64,000 nucleotides of DNA from Bradyrhizobium macuxiense (GCF_007993935.1 NZ_VITY01000002.1:186001-250000); one strand, 5' to 3'; positions 1-8,263 are shown, counted from the first letter of the stretch. Made by a program: numbers and translations. The notes: generated by a model from the sequence alone, not told the origin.

Positions 1-2
1 AT

Positions 3-704
3 GCCGTCGGCGACATCCACGGACACGCCGACCTGCTGCACGAGATCTGCGCACGCATCGATGCCGATATCCGTCAATTCCGGCCGGCGCGGCCGATCCA
101 GGTGTTCCTCGGCGACTACATCGATCGCGGTCCGGATTCGCGCGACGTGATCGCGATGCTCGATCAGCGCCGCCGCACCCGAAGCATGGTCTGCCTGCTC
201 GGCAATCACGAGGCCTGCCTGTTGGAGTTTCTCGTCAATCCCGACATGCTCGCGCAGTGGCGGCAGTTCGGCGGCCTGCAAACGCTGATGTCCTATGGAC
301 TGACGCCCTCGCCCAATCCCGACGCGGAGGAACGCAGGGCGCTCGCCCGGCAACTGGTCCGCCAGATGCCGCCGGCCCATCTTGCCTTCCTGCGCTCGCT
401 GCCGATCTGTTACGTGCACAGCCGCTACTTCTTCGTGCATGCCGGCGTCCGGCCCGGCGTCGCGCTCAACCAGCAGCGCAGGGAAGACCTGCTCTGGATC
501 CGCGACGACTTCCTGATGTCGGAAGATGATTTCGGCAAGGTCGTCGTCCACGGCCACACGCCGGTGCAAGAGGCCGAGCTGCTGCGCAATCGCATCAATG
601 TCGACACCGGCGCCTACGCGACCGGCCGCCTGACCTGCGTCAAGCTGGAGGGGGCGCGGCGAACCCTGCTGATGACTGGTAACCGGGCCGCACGCCATGG
701 CTAG
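3..704 (+). CDS. Metallophosphoesterase (PPP-family Ser/Thr phosphatase), 5' end outside window
   Basis: The reading frame is already open at the window edge, so the start codon lies upstream. The visible part carries the PPP signature in order: GDIHG (from about base 12), GDYIDRG, GNHE, then HAGVRPG and VVHGHTP. These supply the Asp, His and Asn ligands of a dinuclear metal centre. The family hydrolyses phosphoesters on proteins or small molecules such as diadenosine tetraphosphate; the substrate here cannot be told. The stop overlaps the start of the next gene by 8 bases, which suggests translational coupling. Location beside surface-polysaccharide genes hints at a role in their regulation, but that is inference. 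Confidence 0.9.
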   Translation, partial: AVGDIHGHADLLHEICARIDADIRQFRPARPIQVFLGDYIDRGPDSRDVIAMLDQRRRTRSMVCLLGNHEACLLEFLVNPDMLAQWRQFGGLQTLMSYGLTPSPNPDAEERRALARQLVRQMPPAHLAFLRSLPICYVHSRYFFVHAGVRPGVALNQQRREDLLWIRDDFLMSEDDFGKVVVHGHTPVQEAELLRNRINVDTGAYATGRLTCVKLEGARRTLLMTGNRAARHG

Positions 705-1293
705 CACGATGGCTGACGCGATCCGGCGATACGCGCGGCAGCTGTCGCCGGCCTTCGCGCCGGCCGCAGCCGCCATCGGTGCCGCGACGCTGGCGTTGTC
801 GGCCTGGTGGCTCGCGGCCGACGCACTGCGCGGCAAACCTGCGCTCGCAGCCGGCCTCGGCGTGGTCAGAAGCGAGCTGTGGCTGCGTGACGGCTGGAGC
901 GAATTGCAGACCTCGCCCGAAGTGGCCGAAGCCGCCTTCACGCGCGCGCTCCGGCTCTCGCCGATGGACGCCGGCGCCTGGTTCGGCCTCGCCTCGGCGA
1001 CCGGGCGGTTCGACTGGCTGAACCCGACCGCATCGAAGGCGTTGAAGATGTCCTACTACACCGGCTTCAACCGCAGCGACCTGATCGCGCCGCGCCTGAT
1101 CCTGCTGGCGCAGGTCGATACCACGCGCGATGTGGAGCTGGTCGATCTGCTGCAGCGGCAGATCCGCCTGATCCTCACCCGCGCGCCGGAGCTGAAGGGC
1201 GCGATCGGCCAGGCCTACCGTGTGGCGACCGACGCCAACCGGCGCATCATCGAGGCGGAATTCAAGGACGCCAACCAGAGCCTTCCGGAGTAA
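697..1293 (+). CDS. Membrane-anchored hypothetical protein with a TPR-like segment
   Basis: This 198-residue protein has one N-terminal hydrophobic segment at about residues 20-42, after a basic start, so it is probably anchored in the inner membrane. The following stretch (LQTSPEVAEAAFTRALRLSPMD) reads like one tetratricopeptide unit, with the A-F-x-A-L-x-L-x-P pattern. The rest is helical and without a recognised domain. It overlaps the phosphatase gene by 8 bases and probably shares its transcript. The polysaccharide neighbourhood suggests an accessory role in export or synthesis, but there is no direct evidence of function. Confidence 0.75.
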   Translation: MASTMADAIRRYARQLSPAFAPAAAAIGAATLALSAWWLAADALRGKPALAAGLGVVRSELWLRDGWSELQTSPEVAEAAFTRALRLSPMDAGAWFGLASATGRFDWLNPTASKALKMSYYTGFNRSDLIAPRLILLAQVDTTRDVELVDLLQRQIRLILTRAPELKGAIGQAYRVATDANRRIIEAEFKDANQSLPE

Positions 1294-1348
1294 GGCGAGC
1301 CGGCACGCGGGCGGCCGTCGGATGCCAAGCCGTCACGACGTCGGGCCG

Positions 1349-2791
1349 TCAGACACCCTTGTGCCGCAGCACCGCGCCGACTGTGCGCAGCAGGATGCGC
1401 AAGTCGAGCACGAAGCTCCAGCTCTTGATGTAGATCAGGTCGTGCGCGACGCGCAGCCGCATGTCCTCGATCGCGGGCGTCGCACCGCGCAATCCCTGCA
1501 CCTGGGCGAGACCGGTGATGCCCGGCTTGACGTGCTGACGCTGCGCGTAGCTCGCGATCAGTTTCGAATATTTGTCGTCATGGGCCAGCGCATGCGGCCG
1601 CGGCCCGACCAGCGACATGTCGCCGCGCAGCACGTTCACCAGCTGGGGCAGCTCGTCGATGCTGCGGCGGCGCAGCGTCGCGCCGATCCCGGTCAGCCGT
1701 GAATCGTTCGGACGCGCCTGCACGATGACATCGCCATCCTCGAGCACATGCATCGAGCGGAATTTGAGGATGGTGAATGGCTTGCCGTCGAACCCGTTGC
1801 GGCGCTGCCGGAACAGGACTGGCCCCTTGGAATCGAGCTTGATCGCAATCGCCGTTCCGAGCAGAAGCGGCGCAAACAGCACCAGCAGGCCGCTCGACGC
1901 CACGATGTCGAACAGCCGCTTGCCCGCACGCTCAACCGAGGTGAGCGGCGAGCGCTGCATTTCCAGCGTCGGTATCGGGCCGCTCGCCACCATCCGCAGC
2001 GCGAGGAATCGCTCCGCGGTCCGATCCGGCAGCAGCCGCACCGGCAGCGGCGACGCCCGCAACTGATCACAGACGAACTGAATGCGCGGCTCCTGCTGCC
2101 AGGGCATGGCCAGGATGATCTCGTCGGCGCCGCACTCCCGTGCCGCACGAATGGCCGACGCGACAGCGGCGCGATCGCCTTCGTCGTCGGACTGGCCGGA
2201 CACCTGGATCCGCCGCACCTCGCTGAGGCCGAAATCGCGCAGCAGGCTCGATTGCCGCACCCGGGACAATTCGTCCGCCATCCCGACCACGACCGCGCGG
2301 CGGGTCGCCAGCATGCCGCGATCGATCGCGCGTTGCAGCGGCGCCTGCAGCAGCATCCGCCCCGCCACCAGCCCGAGGCCACCGATCATGCCAAATGAGA
2401 TCACCGATCCGCGCGAGACGCCGGAGCCGACCTTCAGGAGGAAGATGATCAGGGTCATCAGCAGGACGACCAGCAGCCATCCGCCGAGCAGGCTGCTCCA
2501 GCGCCGGTCGAGGCCGGCCAGCACCTGCGCATTGTAGAGGCCCTGCGACTTCGCCACGAACATGTGAAGGATGGCGGCGAGGACCCCGATCCCTAGAAAA
2601 CCCTCGAAGCTGTTGCTATAAACCGTGTGGTAGTAGAACAGATGATAGGCCGCGCCGCCGATGATGCTGGAGAGCACGACGATGATCATCTCAAAGGCGA
2701 TGGCAAACGCTTCGAGAGAGGCAAACGCGAATGAGAAGGCGCCGAAGTTAACCGGCACCTTCGCTAATCGAGCGTCCGAAAGGTCGGTCAT
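1349..2791 (-). CDS. Undecaprenyl-phosphate sugar phosphotransferase (polyprenyl glycosylphosphotransferase)
   Basis: This 480-residue protein has the usual plan of WcaJ/PssY-type initiating transferases. It has four or so N-terminal membrane helices up to about residue 135, a central nucleotide-binding-like domain (VVVGMADEL), and a C-terminal bacterial sugar transferase domain starting at KRLFDIVASS, with the conserved KFRSMHV, RLTGIGATLRR, DELPQLVNVLRGDMSLVGPRP and KPGITGLAQVQG segments. Such enzymes transfer a hexose-1-phosphate from a UDP-sugar to undecaprenyl phosphate, the first step of exopolysaccharide repeat-unit assembly. Full family length. A tight inverted repeat lies directly upstream of the start. 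Confidence 0.93.
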   Translation of the reverse strand: MTDLSDARLAKVPVNFGAFSFAFASLEAFAIAFEMIIVVLSSIIGGAAYHLFYYHTVYSNSFEGFLGIGVLAAILHMFVAKSQGLYNAQVLAGLDRRWSSLLGGWLLVVLLMTLIIFLLKVGSGVSRGSVISFGMIGGLGLVAGRMLLQAPLQRAIDRGMLATRRAVVVGMADELSRVRQSSLLRDFGLSEVRRIQVSGQSDDEGDRAAVASAIRAARECGADEIILAMPWQQEPRIQFVCDQLRASPLPVRLLPDRTAERFLALRMVASGPIPTLEMQRSPLTSVERAGKRLFDIVASSGLLVLFAPLLLGTAIAIKLDSKGPVLFRQRRNGFDGKPFTILKFRSMHVLEDGDVIVQARPNDSRLTGIGATLRRRSIDELPQLVNVLRGDMSLVGPRPHALAHDDKYSKLIASYAQRQHVKPGITGLAQVQGLRGATPAIEDMRLRVAHDLIYIKSWSFVLDLRILLRTVGAVLRHKGV

Positions 2792-2797
2792 CGGGAA

Positions 2798-2813
2798 TTA
2801 ACATTCGTGTTAA
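2798..2813. promoter_or_regulatory. Perfect inverted repeat upstream of the sugar transferase
   Basis: The sequence TTAACA-TTCG-TGTTAA is a perfect 6-base dyad with a 4-base centre, 7 to 22 bases upstream of the sugar transferase ATG. It also places two TTAA tetramers 8 bases apart, one base more than the CtrA spacing. It could be an operator or a small 5' leader hairpin. Confidence 0.4.
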
Positions 2814-2886
2814 CAATTCATATGTTTCATATCAGGCAGGTCGTGAGCTCGCAAGACCTGCCGGCAATATCAGGCAGAGAGCATCC

Positions 2887-3192
2887 ATGAGTTCATCGGC
2901 TGGTGAAACCGAGGCCGCGCTGGTGGCCCTCCTCCACTTGATCCGCCTGATGGGCGCCGAGCTCGTCGCAGGCCAGCACCGCGACGACGTCGAGGTACTG
3001 GTCAAGGCGGTCGAAACAAAGCTGCGATCGGCCCGTTTTCCGGCCGAAATGCCGAATCAGGACATCGTCAAAGGTCTGGATCTCGCCGAGGCGAGGCTGC
3101 GTCCAATCCTCGAGGAGCTGCGCGCACGATCAGAGAAGGCGCACCTGAGCGACCAGCTGCTGCTGGCGCCCAGGCCTTCACGTATCCATTAA
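2887..3192 (+). CDS. Small helical hypothetical protein
   Basis: This 101-residue product is mostly alpha-helical by composition (EAALVALLHLIRLMGAEL, then a second amphipathic stretch) with a basic tail. It has no signal peptide, no membrane segment and no motif that I recognise. It is divergent from the sugar transferase and shares its roughly 95-base upstream region. Codon use fits the neighbours, which supports it as a real gene. Function unknown. Confidence 0.6.
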   Translation: MSSSAGETEAALVALLHLIRLMGAELVAGQHRDDVEVLVKAVETKLRSARFPAEMPNQDIVKGLDLAEARLRPILEELRARSEKAHLSDQLLLAPRPSRIH

Positions 3193-3206
3193 CGGATCAG
3201 CTTTCG

Positions 3207-3581
3207 TCAACTCTGAACTTCACCACGGCGGGGTAAACCGTTCCCGCCGCCGGACCTGAGCGCAAGCTTCTCCTCGATCTTCATTTTCTCGAGCAGCAGA
3301 TCGGTCACGATCCGGCGCAGCCGTTCATTTTCCAGCCGCAATTCGTCAATACGGTTGTGGACGTGGGGGATCCCATCTCGATCATCGGTGCGAGCGGCGA
3401 GTTCGGTCACAGTACCATTCGCCGGGTGGCCGCGTGCGGCCTCCTGCTTGCGCCAGCGGTGAAATGTCATCACGCTAACGCCCAGCACCTTGCACGCTTG
3501 GGCTTGTGACTGCCCCCGCGCCATGAGTTCCTCGGCCTGTTTGACCTTGGAACTGATCTCGTCAGTTGAATGACGCCTCAT
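3207..3581 (-). CDS. Orphan IS3-type OrfA-like protein (HTH plus leucine zipper)
   Basis: This 124-residue protein has an IS3/IS911 OrfA layout. An N-terminal helix-turn-helix lies at about residues 15-45 (QAQACKVLGVSVMTFHRWRKQE), and a leucine zipper at about residues 78-108 (ELRLENERLRRIVTDLLLEK). OrfA normally binds IS ends and is fused to OrfB by frameshifting. No OrfB (DDE integrase) follows; the next gene runs the other way and there are no visible terminal repeats. It is either an IS remnant or a domesticated DNA-binding protein. Two small downstream proteins share the zipper. Confidence 0.75.
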   Translation of the reverse strand: MRRHSTDEISSKVKQAEELMARGQSQAQACKVLGVSVMTFHRWRKQEAARGHPANGTVTELAARTDDRDGIPHVHNRIDELRLENERLRRIVTDLLLEKMKIEEKLALRSGGGNGLPRRGEVQS

Positions 3582-4249
3582 TGGTCATCTCATTGCCCCC
3601 TAGATTAGCAATCATCGCATGGCCTATAAGCTATGTAAATGCAACAGGAAATTCAAATTGAGGATTTCCCGGGGGTCTTTCGGGAGCCTCGAACTTGCCG
3701 TCGGTAACGCTGCATTTTGCGAAGAAATGCCGAAGCCGCAAGGTATTTACCGAAAAATATGAGCAATATTCCCGTGCCGGTCCGACCTCACAGGAAAAGT
3801 TATACGACTTTCTGTGTATGAGAATTTGATCTGGATAACTGGCGCACCGTTTGCATTCTCGAATGAGAAGCAAATGAGAACATCCAATCGGTCCGTCGAC
3901 AGATTGTGAGTGCACCATGCCTCTCCGCGATAGTTACGCCACCGGTCAAGCGAGAGTTTCACAAAATTCTAACAGATTAATCCCGCGACCTTCACGTCCG
4001 GCAGCTTGCGGGCGCGCTCGCGCAGCGGTAGTTACTAAGACGTTAGGCGTCATGAGAGTTTCAACATATTTGAGGATTATTTTCACGAGGCCTAACACTC
4101 ATAGCTCGATCCGCGAATTATCAATTAAGCGCTTTCCCACCCGAGGCCATCAGGCGGAACCACGACCGCCGGATCACCTGCGAACTATTCTGTGCTGACG
4201 ACTTGTCAGAGCCAGCCTCTGATCAACACGTTTTACGAGGATCGAAACT
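3582..4249. other. AT-richer intergenic stretch without a convincing gene
   Basis: This 668-base stretch is visibly richer in A and T than the rest of the window. It holds only short open frames with atypical composition; the best is the 71-codon frame listed separately. No IS ends, tRNA or clear terminator is visible. The composition together with the neighbouring OrfA-like gene suggests horizontally acquired or decayed DNA. Confidence 0.5.
3747..3962 (-). CDS. Possible small hypothetical protein
   Basis: This 71-codon ATG frame encodes a product with an alternating hydrophobic pattern (DVLICFSFENANG, then VIQIKFSYTESRITF) that could form a beta-sheet. It has no known motif and its codon use differs from the core genes nearby. 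A competing frame overlaps it on the same strand. I list it because the region would otherwise be empty; it may be chance. Confidence 0.2.
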   Translation of the reverse strand: MKLSLDRWRNYRGEAWCTHNLSTDRLDVLICFSFENANGAPVIQIKFSYTESRITFPVRSDRHGNIAHIFR

Positions 4250-4438
4250 ATGGCGCGTCTCAAGGTCTTCGAGGGGAAGCAATCCGCGTCGAGCGAGGCA
4301 ACCGACGCCCTGGAACGGCTCGTCGCCGAGAATTCCGAGCTCCGGCATACCGCCGTCGAGCTGGTCCTGCAGACCTGGATCCTGCGCGAGCGCCTGTCCG
4401 ATGTGGTGGCGCACAAACCGGTGCGGCAAGAGCACTGA
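4250..4438 (+). CDS. Small leucine-zipper protein, relative of the OrfA zipper
   Basis: This 62-residue product starts at an ATG preceded by GAGG at a 9-base spacing. Its core (AENSELRHTAVELVLQTWIL) aligns without gaps to the zipper of the OrfA-like protein at 3207-3581 and to the 69-residue protein at 4625-4834, sharing N-x-x-L-R-x5-L-x-L and a downstream L-x-E. There is no helix-turn-helix. It could homodimerise or heterodimerise with the OrfA-like protein; that is inference. Confidence 0.55.
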   Translation: MARLKVFEGKQSASSEATDALERLVAENSELRHTAVELVLQTWILRERLSDVVAHKPVRQEH

Positions 4439-4624
4439 CCCAGACACGAACCTCAAGGCAGACGTGCCGCAGAAGCCGACAGGCGGCCCGCAGCGCAATC
4501 GGCCGCCGATCCATACCTCAATCTTAAATTGAGCTATCCGCGAGCATGCGCGAGCCACCATCCTCGCCGGGCCGGCGCGGATGTGGTGGCGGCAATTGCG
4601 CGGTGAGAAATTCGCGGACGAACG

Positions 4625-4834
4625 TCAGCGATGAACCCGGCGCAACGCAGCGCGCGGGGTGGCCTGCTCACGCGATACACCGAACGAACGCGACGCAACC
4701 GGGCGCTCGTGAATTTCACGCAGCTCAGCGATGTCCAACATCAGCGCAACGACCTCGTTGCGCAGCGATTGGTTGGTCGCGAGCAACGCCTCTTCGATCG
4801 GCTGATGCAAATGTTGGATCTTGTGCTGCTTCAT
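4625..4834 (-). CDS. Small leucine-zipper protein, second relative of the OrfA zipper
   Basis: This 69-residue product has a purine-rich GAGGG before its ATG. Its segment TNQSLRNEVVALMLDIAELR repeats the pattern N-x-x-L-R-x5-L-x-L found in the 62-residue protein at 4250-4438 and in the OrfA-like zipper at 3207-3581. The C-terminal third is basic. It faces the 62-residue gene in a convergent arrangement. It lacks a DNA-binding domain, so a partner or antagonist role is more plausible than direct DNA binding, but this is untested. Confidence 0.5.
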   Translation of the reverse strand: MKQHKIQHLHQPIEEALLATNQSLRNEVVALMLDIAELREIHERPVASRSFGVSREQATPRAALRRVHR

Positions 4835-5672
4835 GGCGCGCCCTCGCTCTGCGGTTAAGGGTATGAGCGATGTGATTGAAGTTTCGATGACAGGGTTAGA
4901 TCGCGCACATGGAAAGCGGTTAATGGGGCAGGTTTGCGACCAACGTTACACTGACCGAAATTTTTCCGATCTGGTTCCACAACCTGATCGCGAAAGGTTT
5001 AATCGATGGCCGCATTGTGTCGCTGCGATGGGATGTCGACGGCGGCGATGCGACACGCGGCCAAACAGCGCAGCTGGCACCAACCGCGGGGCGCGACCAA
5101 GAGCATGAAATCATTTAACGATCATTGATCGCAGCAATCGCGGGTGAAACCGGCGGAACATCTGCGGGCTATCACAATGTCGCCGCGTCAAAGGCCGGCG
5201 GCTTCAGGCGGTGTTCCAGCCTCGAACCAGATATTCCACCAACGACGCCATGCACACACTAAATCTGCTGCTCTCGACCAATCGGATTCGTGCTGCGCAT
5301 ATCAGGTTGAACCGTGCGGCATAGATGCCGCGACTGACGCCGCCATCTGCGCCAATCGCAAAATGTTTCGAACCGTTACTAGCATCGAAGCGCCGCGGAC
5401 ATCGGCGCTCTGATCGGCCCTGACGATGAGATGGAAAGATTCAACGCTTCACACGCGATCGCGCAAGAGATTCGCCTCGACCTCAGCCCAAACACGACAA
5501 TGCTATTCCAATTCAAAACGGATGACGCCGATGCGTTTCGGCTTCAATAGAAGGAGAAAACCGCTTCGCGTTTCTCGCGCATGCGCTCGGCACGATCATC
5601 GCAGCGAACGGCCGGTCGTGCCATCAATCGCCATAAGCATCGCTAATTGGCAACGCGCGTCGTGATCTCACG
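4835..5672. other. Gene-poor stretch, possibly containing decayed coding fragments
   Basis: No convincing intact gene is visible in these 838 bases. Two fragments have coding-like character: the interrupted frame at 4863-5118 (listed separately) and a short frame beginning at the ATG at 5431 and ending before 5550 (product begins MERFNASHAIAQEI). Neither has a recognisable family. No terminal inverted repeats or RNA gene can be seen. Confidence 0.45.
4863..5118 (+). pseudogene. Possible frameshifted small gene
   Basis: An ATG frame begins at 4863 (MSDVIEVSMTGLDRAHGKRL). Around 4920 the coding-like signal moves to the next frame, which reads RFATNVTLTEIFPIWFHNL and continues to a TAA at 5116-5118. 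The second half has no start codon of its own and is preceded by a stop at 4921-4923. A single indel near 4920 would join the two halves into a protein of about 85 residues. No family is recognised, so this may be chance. Confidence 0.25.
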
Positions 5673-5927
5673 CTATTTCGATTTGGGAGGCGTGTCGTCG
5701 TCCATTTTGCCACCATTGGCGACGCACCTGTTGAAATAGTCGCGCTGATCCTTCGCGCCGCCCCTCGCGCTGCCGGAAGCGGGATTGCCGGGTTGTCGCG
5801 GCGGAAATGCCCGCGCGACCAGAGCATCGCAGGCGCGCGCGACCTGGACGTCGATCGCGTGCGCCGGAGCGATTGCGCCTGACATAATCACGGCTGAAGC
5901 AACGGCAAAACCACTGATAACTCTCAT
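5673..5927 (-). CDS. Small secreted hypothetical protein
   Basis: I chose the internal ATG at 5927, which gives an 84-residue precursor with a clear signal peptide (about residues 1-24, ending PAHA before IDVQ). The mature part is short, with two cysteines (ARACDAL and FNRCVAN) that could form a disulfide, and a charged C-terminus. A longer upstream frame would bury the signal peptide. It lies downstream of the epimerase on the same strand after a 61-base gap. Periplasmic location is likely; function unknown. Confidence 0.6.
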   Translation of the reverse strand: MRVISGFAVASAVIMSGAIAPAHAIDVQVARACDALVARAFPPRQPGNPASGSARGGAKDQRDYFNRCVANGGKMDDDTPPKSK

Positions 5928-5988
5928 TGCCACACTCCGTTCCACGCCGCGGAAGTTTTTTCTCGAGCCTGGATTGACGAGCAGCGCA

Positions 5989-7059
5989 CTATTTCCGATC
6001 GACGTCGTGATAAGCCTGATACCAGTCGACAAATCTGGCAATGCCGTCCTCGATCCGCGTCTGCGGCCGGAATCCGATGTCGCGCTCCAGATCGGAGACA
6101 TCGGCCGATGTCTCAAGGACATCCCCTGGTTGCATCGGCAGCAACTGCTTTTCGGCCTGGCGACCGAAGCCTTGCTCGAGCAGCGCCACCACGTGCATCA
6201 GTTCTTCGGGCCTGCTGTTGCCGATATTGTAGATGCGCCACGGCGCCTTGCTCGATCCCGGATCGGGATGCGCTCCCGACCAGTTGACGTCGCCCTCGGG
6301 CGCGCGGCCGATCAGCCGCACCATCGCCTCGACCACGTCATCGACATAGGTGAAGTCGCGCCGCATGTTGCCGTTGTTGAACAGCTGGATCGGCTTCCCC
6401 TTGGTGATCGCGTCCGCGAACGCGTAAAGCGCCATGTCCGGCCGATACCAGGTCCCGTAGACGGTGAAGAAACGCAGCCCCGTCGTCGGGATGCGATAGA
6501 GGTGGCTATAGGAATGGGCGAGCAGTTCGTTGGCTTTTTTCGTCGCGGCATACAGGCTGACCGGATGATCGACATTGTCGTGGATCGAGAACGGCAGCTT
6601 GGTGTTGGCGCCGTAGACCGACGATGAGGACGCAAACAGCAGATGCTTGCACGCGGTGTGCCGGCAGCCTTCGAGGATGTTGAGGAAGCCCTCCAGATTG
6701 GAATCCACATAGGCATGCGGGTTCTGCAGGGAGTAGCGCACGCCGGCCTGGGCCGCGAGATGCACCACGACCTCGAAGCGATAGCGCTCGAACATCGCCT
6801 TCATCCCGGCGCGGTCGGCAAGATCGAGCTTGAGGAAGGTGAAACCCCGGTGCTGCTTGAGCAGATCGAGCCGCGCGCGCTTGAGCGCCGGGTCGTAATA
6901 TTGATTCAGATTGTCGATGCCGATGACCGGCTGCCCTGCCCGCAGCAAATGCTCCGCCAGATGAAAGCCGATGAAGCCGGCGCAGCCCGTGACGAGTAGA
7001 TTGCCTGCGATCACCACGTTCCGCCTGTGCCTTTCGCCTTGCGCCGGACCAGGCCGCAC
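5989..7059 (-). CDS. NAD-dependent epimerase, UDP-glucuronate 4-epimerase-like
   Basis: This extended short-chain dehydrogenase has the Rossmann motif GCAGFIG near the N-terminus, the acidic residue of the NAD pocket (GIDNLN), the catalytic Ser run (FASSSSVYG) and the Y-x3-K pair (YAATKKANE). The segments TGLRFFTVYGTWYRPDMA and DFTYVDDVVEAM match the LspL/CapI group that interconverts UDP-glucuronate and UDP-galacturonate for capsule, LPS or exopolysaccharide. The ATG at 7059 adds about 15 residues before the core, so translation may start further in, at one of the Val codons before IAGNLLV. It fits with the sugar transferase 3 kb away. Confidence 0.9.
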   Translation of the reverse strand: MRPGPAQGERHRRNVVIAGNLLVTGCAGFIGFHLAEHLLRAGQPVIGIDNLNQYYDPALKRARLDLLKQHRGFTFLKLDLADRAGMKAMFERYRFEVVVHLAAQAGVRYSLQNPHAYVDSNLEGFLNILEGCRHTACKHLLFASSSSVYGANTKLPFSIHDNVDHPVSLYAATKKANELLAHSYSHLYRIPTTGLRFFTVYGTWYRPDMALYAFADAITKGKPIQLFNNGNMRRDFTYVDDVVEAMVRLIGRAPEGDVNWSGAHPDPGSSKAPWRIYNIGNSRPEELMHVVALLEQGFGRQAEKQLLPMQPGDVLETSADVSDLERDIGFRPQTRIEDGIARFVDWYQAYHDVDRK

Positions 7060-7114
7060 ACGCCATCAGGCGCGGGCCGCAGCTTCTGCCTTCGCGTTCC
7101 GGCCGCGGGGTGCG

Positions 7115-7531
7115 TCAGATGCTGGCGGCCGCAGGTTTGTAGTCCGGAAAGCGGCTCAGTACCGCGGCCTTCATGAACTTGAAGTGCGCAATCTCGGTCG
7201 CCAATTCCTTTAGCCGACGCTGGCCGTTGGATATCTCGGCGTCAAACAGGTCTTGATGATAATTGTCAAGCGCCTCGCGTTCCAGATATTCGTCGGTGCC
7301 GTTGCCCAGCGTTACCGCGGCGCGGGCCAGAACATCGTCGACGCGGCGGCCAAGGCCGGATTGCTCGCTTTCGGCCGCCTGCAACGCGGCCTCGATCGCG
7401 GCCATGATCGATCCGATCCGGGCGCGATCGGTCTCGGCATCGCGCTCGGCCGAGCGTGCCTTGAAACCTTCCTCGCTACGCCGCGACCGGATCAGGTCAT
7501 GCGCGCGAGCCCGCAAAAACAGCTGAAACAT
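7115..7531 (-). CDS. Hypothetical helical protein
   Basis: This 138-residue product is rich in Ala, Glu and Arg and probably largely coiled-coil (AAIEAALQAAESEQSG, then LKELATEIAHFKFMK). It has no signal peptide or membrane helix. It sits 55 bases upstream of the epimerase on the same strand, so it could share the transcript. No family is recognised; codon use is typical of the window. Confidence 0.6.
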   Translation of the reverse strand: MFQLFLRARAHDLIRSRRSEEGFKARSAERDAETDRARIGSIMAAIEAALQAAESEQSGLGRRVDDVLARAAVTLGNGTDEYLEREALDNYHQDLFDAEISNGQRRLKELATEIAHFKFMKAAVLSRFPDYKPAAASI

Positions 7532-7586
7532 CTGTCAGTATCCGGTTCGGGCCATTCAGGCAGTATCGCTCGAAAATCGCCCGGTC

Positions 7587-7907
7587 TTAGTTAAAAAAGG
7601 GTGAATCGCGCTCCTGCCCGGCCCTCAGGTCGGCCTTCCATTTGATCCAGGCCTTGTCGTGCTTGTGATAGAGCTCGAGCCAGCGCCCCTCGACGGCCGA
7701 CGGCACCGGCTCGGCGCCCAAAGCTTCCCGGTCCAAGGCTTCCCGGCCCAAGGCATCCCGATCCTGGCCTTCCCCATCCAGCACCGGCAGGGAGGTGTCC
7801 AATCCCTCGAACTCCGACGTCTCTTCAAGCGTGAGACCGACCAGCACGCGCCGGCCACTGACGTCGACGACATACCGCCTCGGCGACTGCCCCCTGAGAT
7901 CACTCAT
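7587..7907 (-). CDS. Hypothetical protein with an internal pentapeptide expansion
   Basis: I chose the ATG at 7907, giving 106 residues. The N-terminal half (RRYVVDVSGRRVLVGLTLEET) and the C-terminal part (WLELYHKHDKAWIKWKADL) look like a conserved small protein. Between them lies a low-complexity run of five-residue units (DALGR, EALDR, EALGA) encoded by a 15-base tandem repeat. A longer upstream frame exists but has no supporting features. Function unknown. Confidence 0.55.
   Translation of the reverse strand: MSDLRGQSPRRYVVDVSGRRVLVGLTLEETSEFEGLDTSLPVLDGEGQDRDALGREALDREALGAEPVPSAVEGRWLELYHKHDKAWIKWKADLRAGQERDSPFFN
7718..7777. repeat. 15-base tandem repeat inside a coding region
   Basis: Four consecutive 15-base units follow the plus-strand pattern CCAAGGCTTCCCGGC. 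The first three differ at one to three positions; the fourth (CCTGGCCTTCCCCAT) is more diverged. Because 15 is a multiple of three, copy-number change would add or remove whole pentapeptides without a frameshift. Confidence 0.75.
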
Positions 7908-8068
7908 GCTGTGCAAGTTCCCTCGCGATCCGCGCAAGCCGACGGCGAGACCAGGCCGGCACGCGAACCCAGCCCGGCTGCCGCAACGAAGACAAGATGA
8001 CCGATTGCATATCGCCCGCCAACCCCGACTCGCCACACCGTCGCGCTACCTCTGTGGAGCTAGCCCCG

Positions 8069-8263
8069 CTAGAACGCGCGGCGCATGTGGCCGAACGCGG
8101 AGACCGGCTGTTCCCGCCTCGACGATCGCGCGGCTGACGGCGCCACATAGGGCGCATAGATCCGATATTGCGCGCGGCGCTTGTGCGACCGCCACGAGCG
8201 CGCGGCGAAGCCGGAGAGGAAGCCGGCGACGAACGCCGCGGCAAGAATGAGAAGAGAAAGCAT
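8069..8263 (-). CDS. Small single-pass membrane protein
   Basis: From the ATG at 8263 the product has 64 residues. It has an N-terminal membrane helix (MLSLLILAAAFVAGFLSGFAA) followed by a strongly basic cytoplasmic tail (RSWRSHKRRAQYR). A longer TTG-started frame exists, but the ATG gives a clean membrane anchor at the N-terminus. No family is recognised. Confidence 0.5.
   Translation of the reverse strand: MLSLLILAAAFVAGFLSGFAARSWRSHKRRAQYRIYAPYVAPSAARSSRREQPVSAFGHMRRAF

Noticed and set aside
3917..4198. A 93-codon plus-strand frame in the AT-richer region
   Set aside because: No ribosome site and no domain; composition is like chance.
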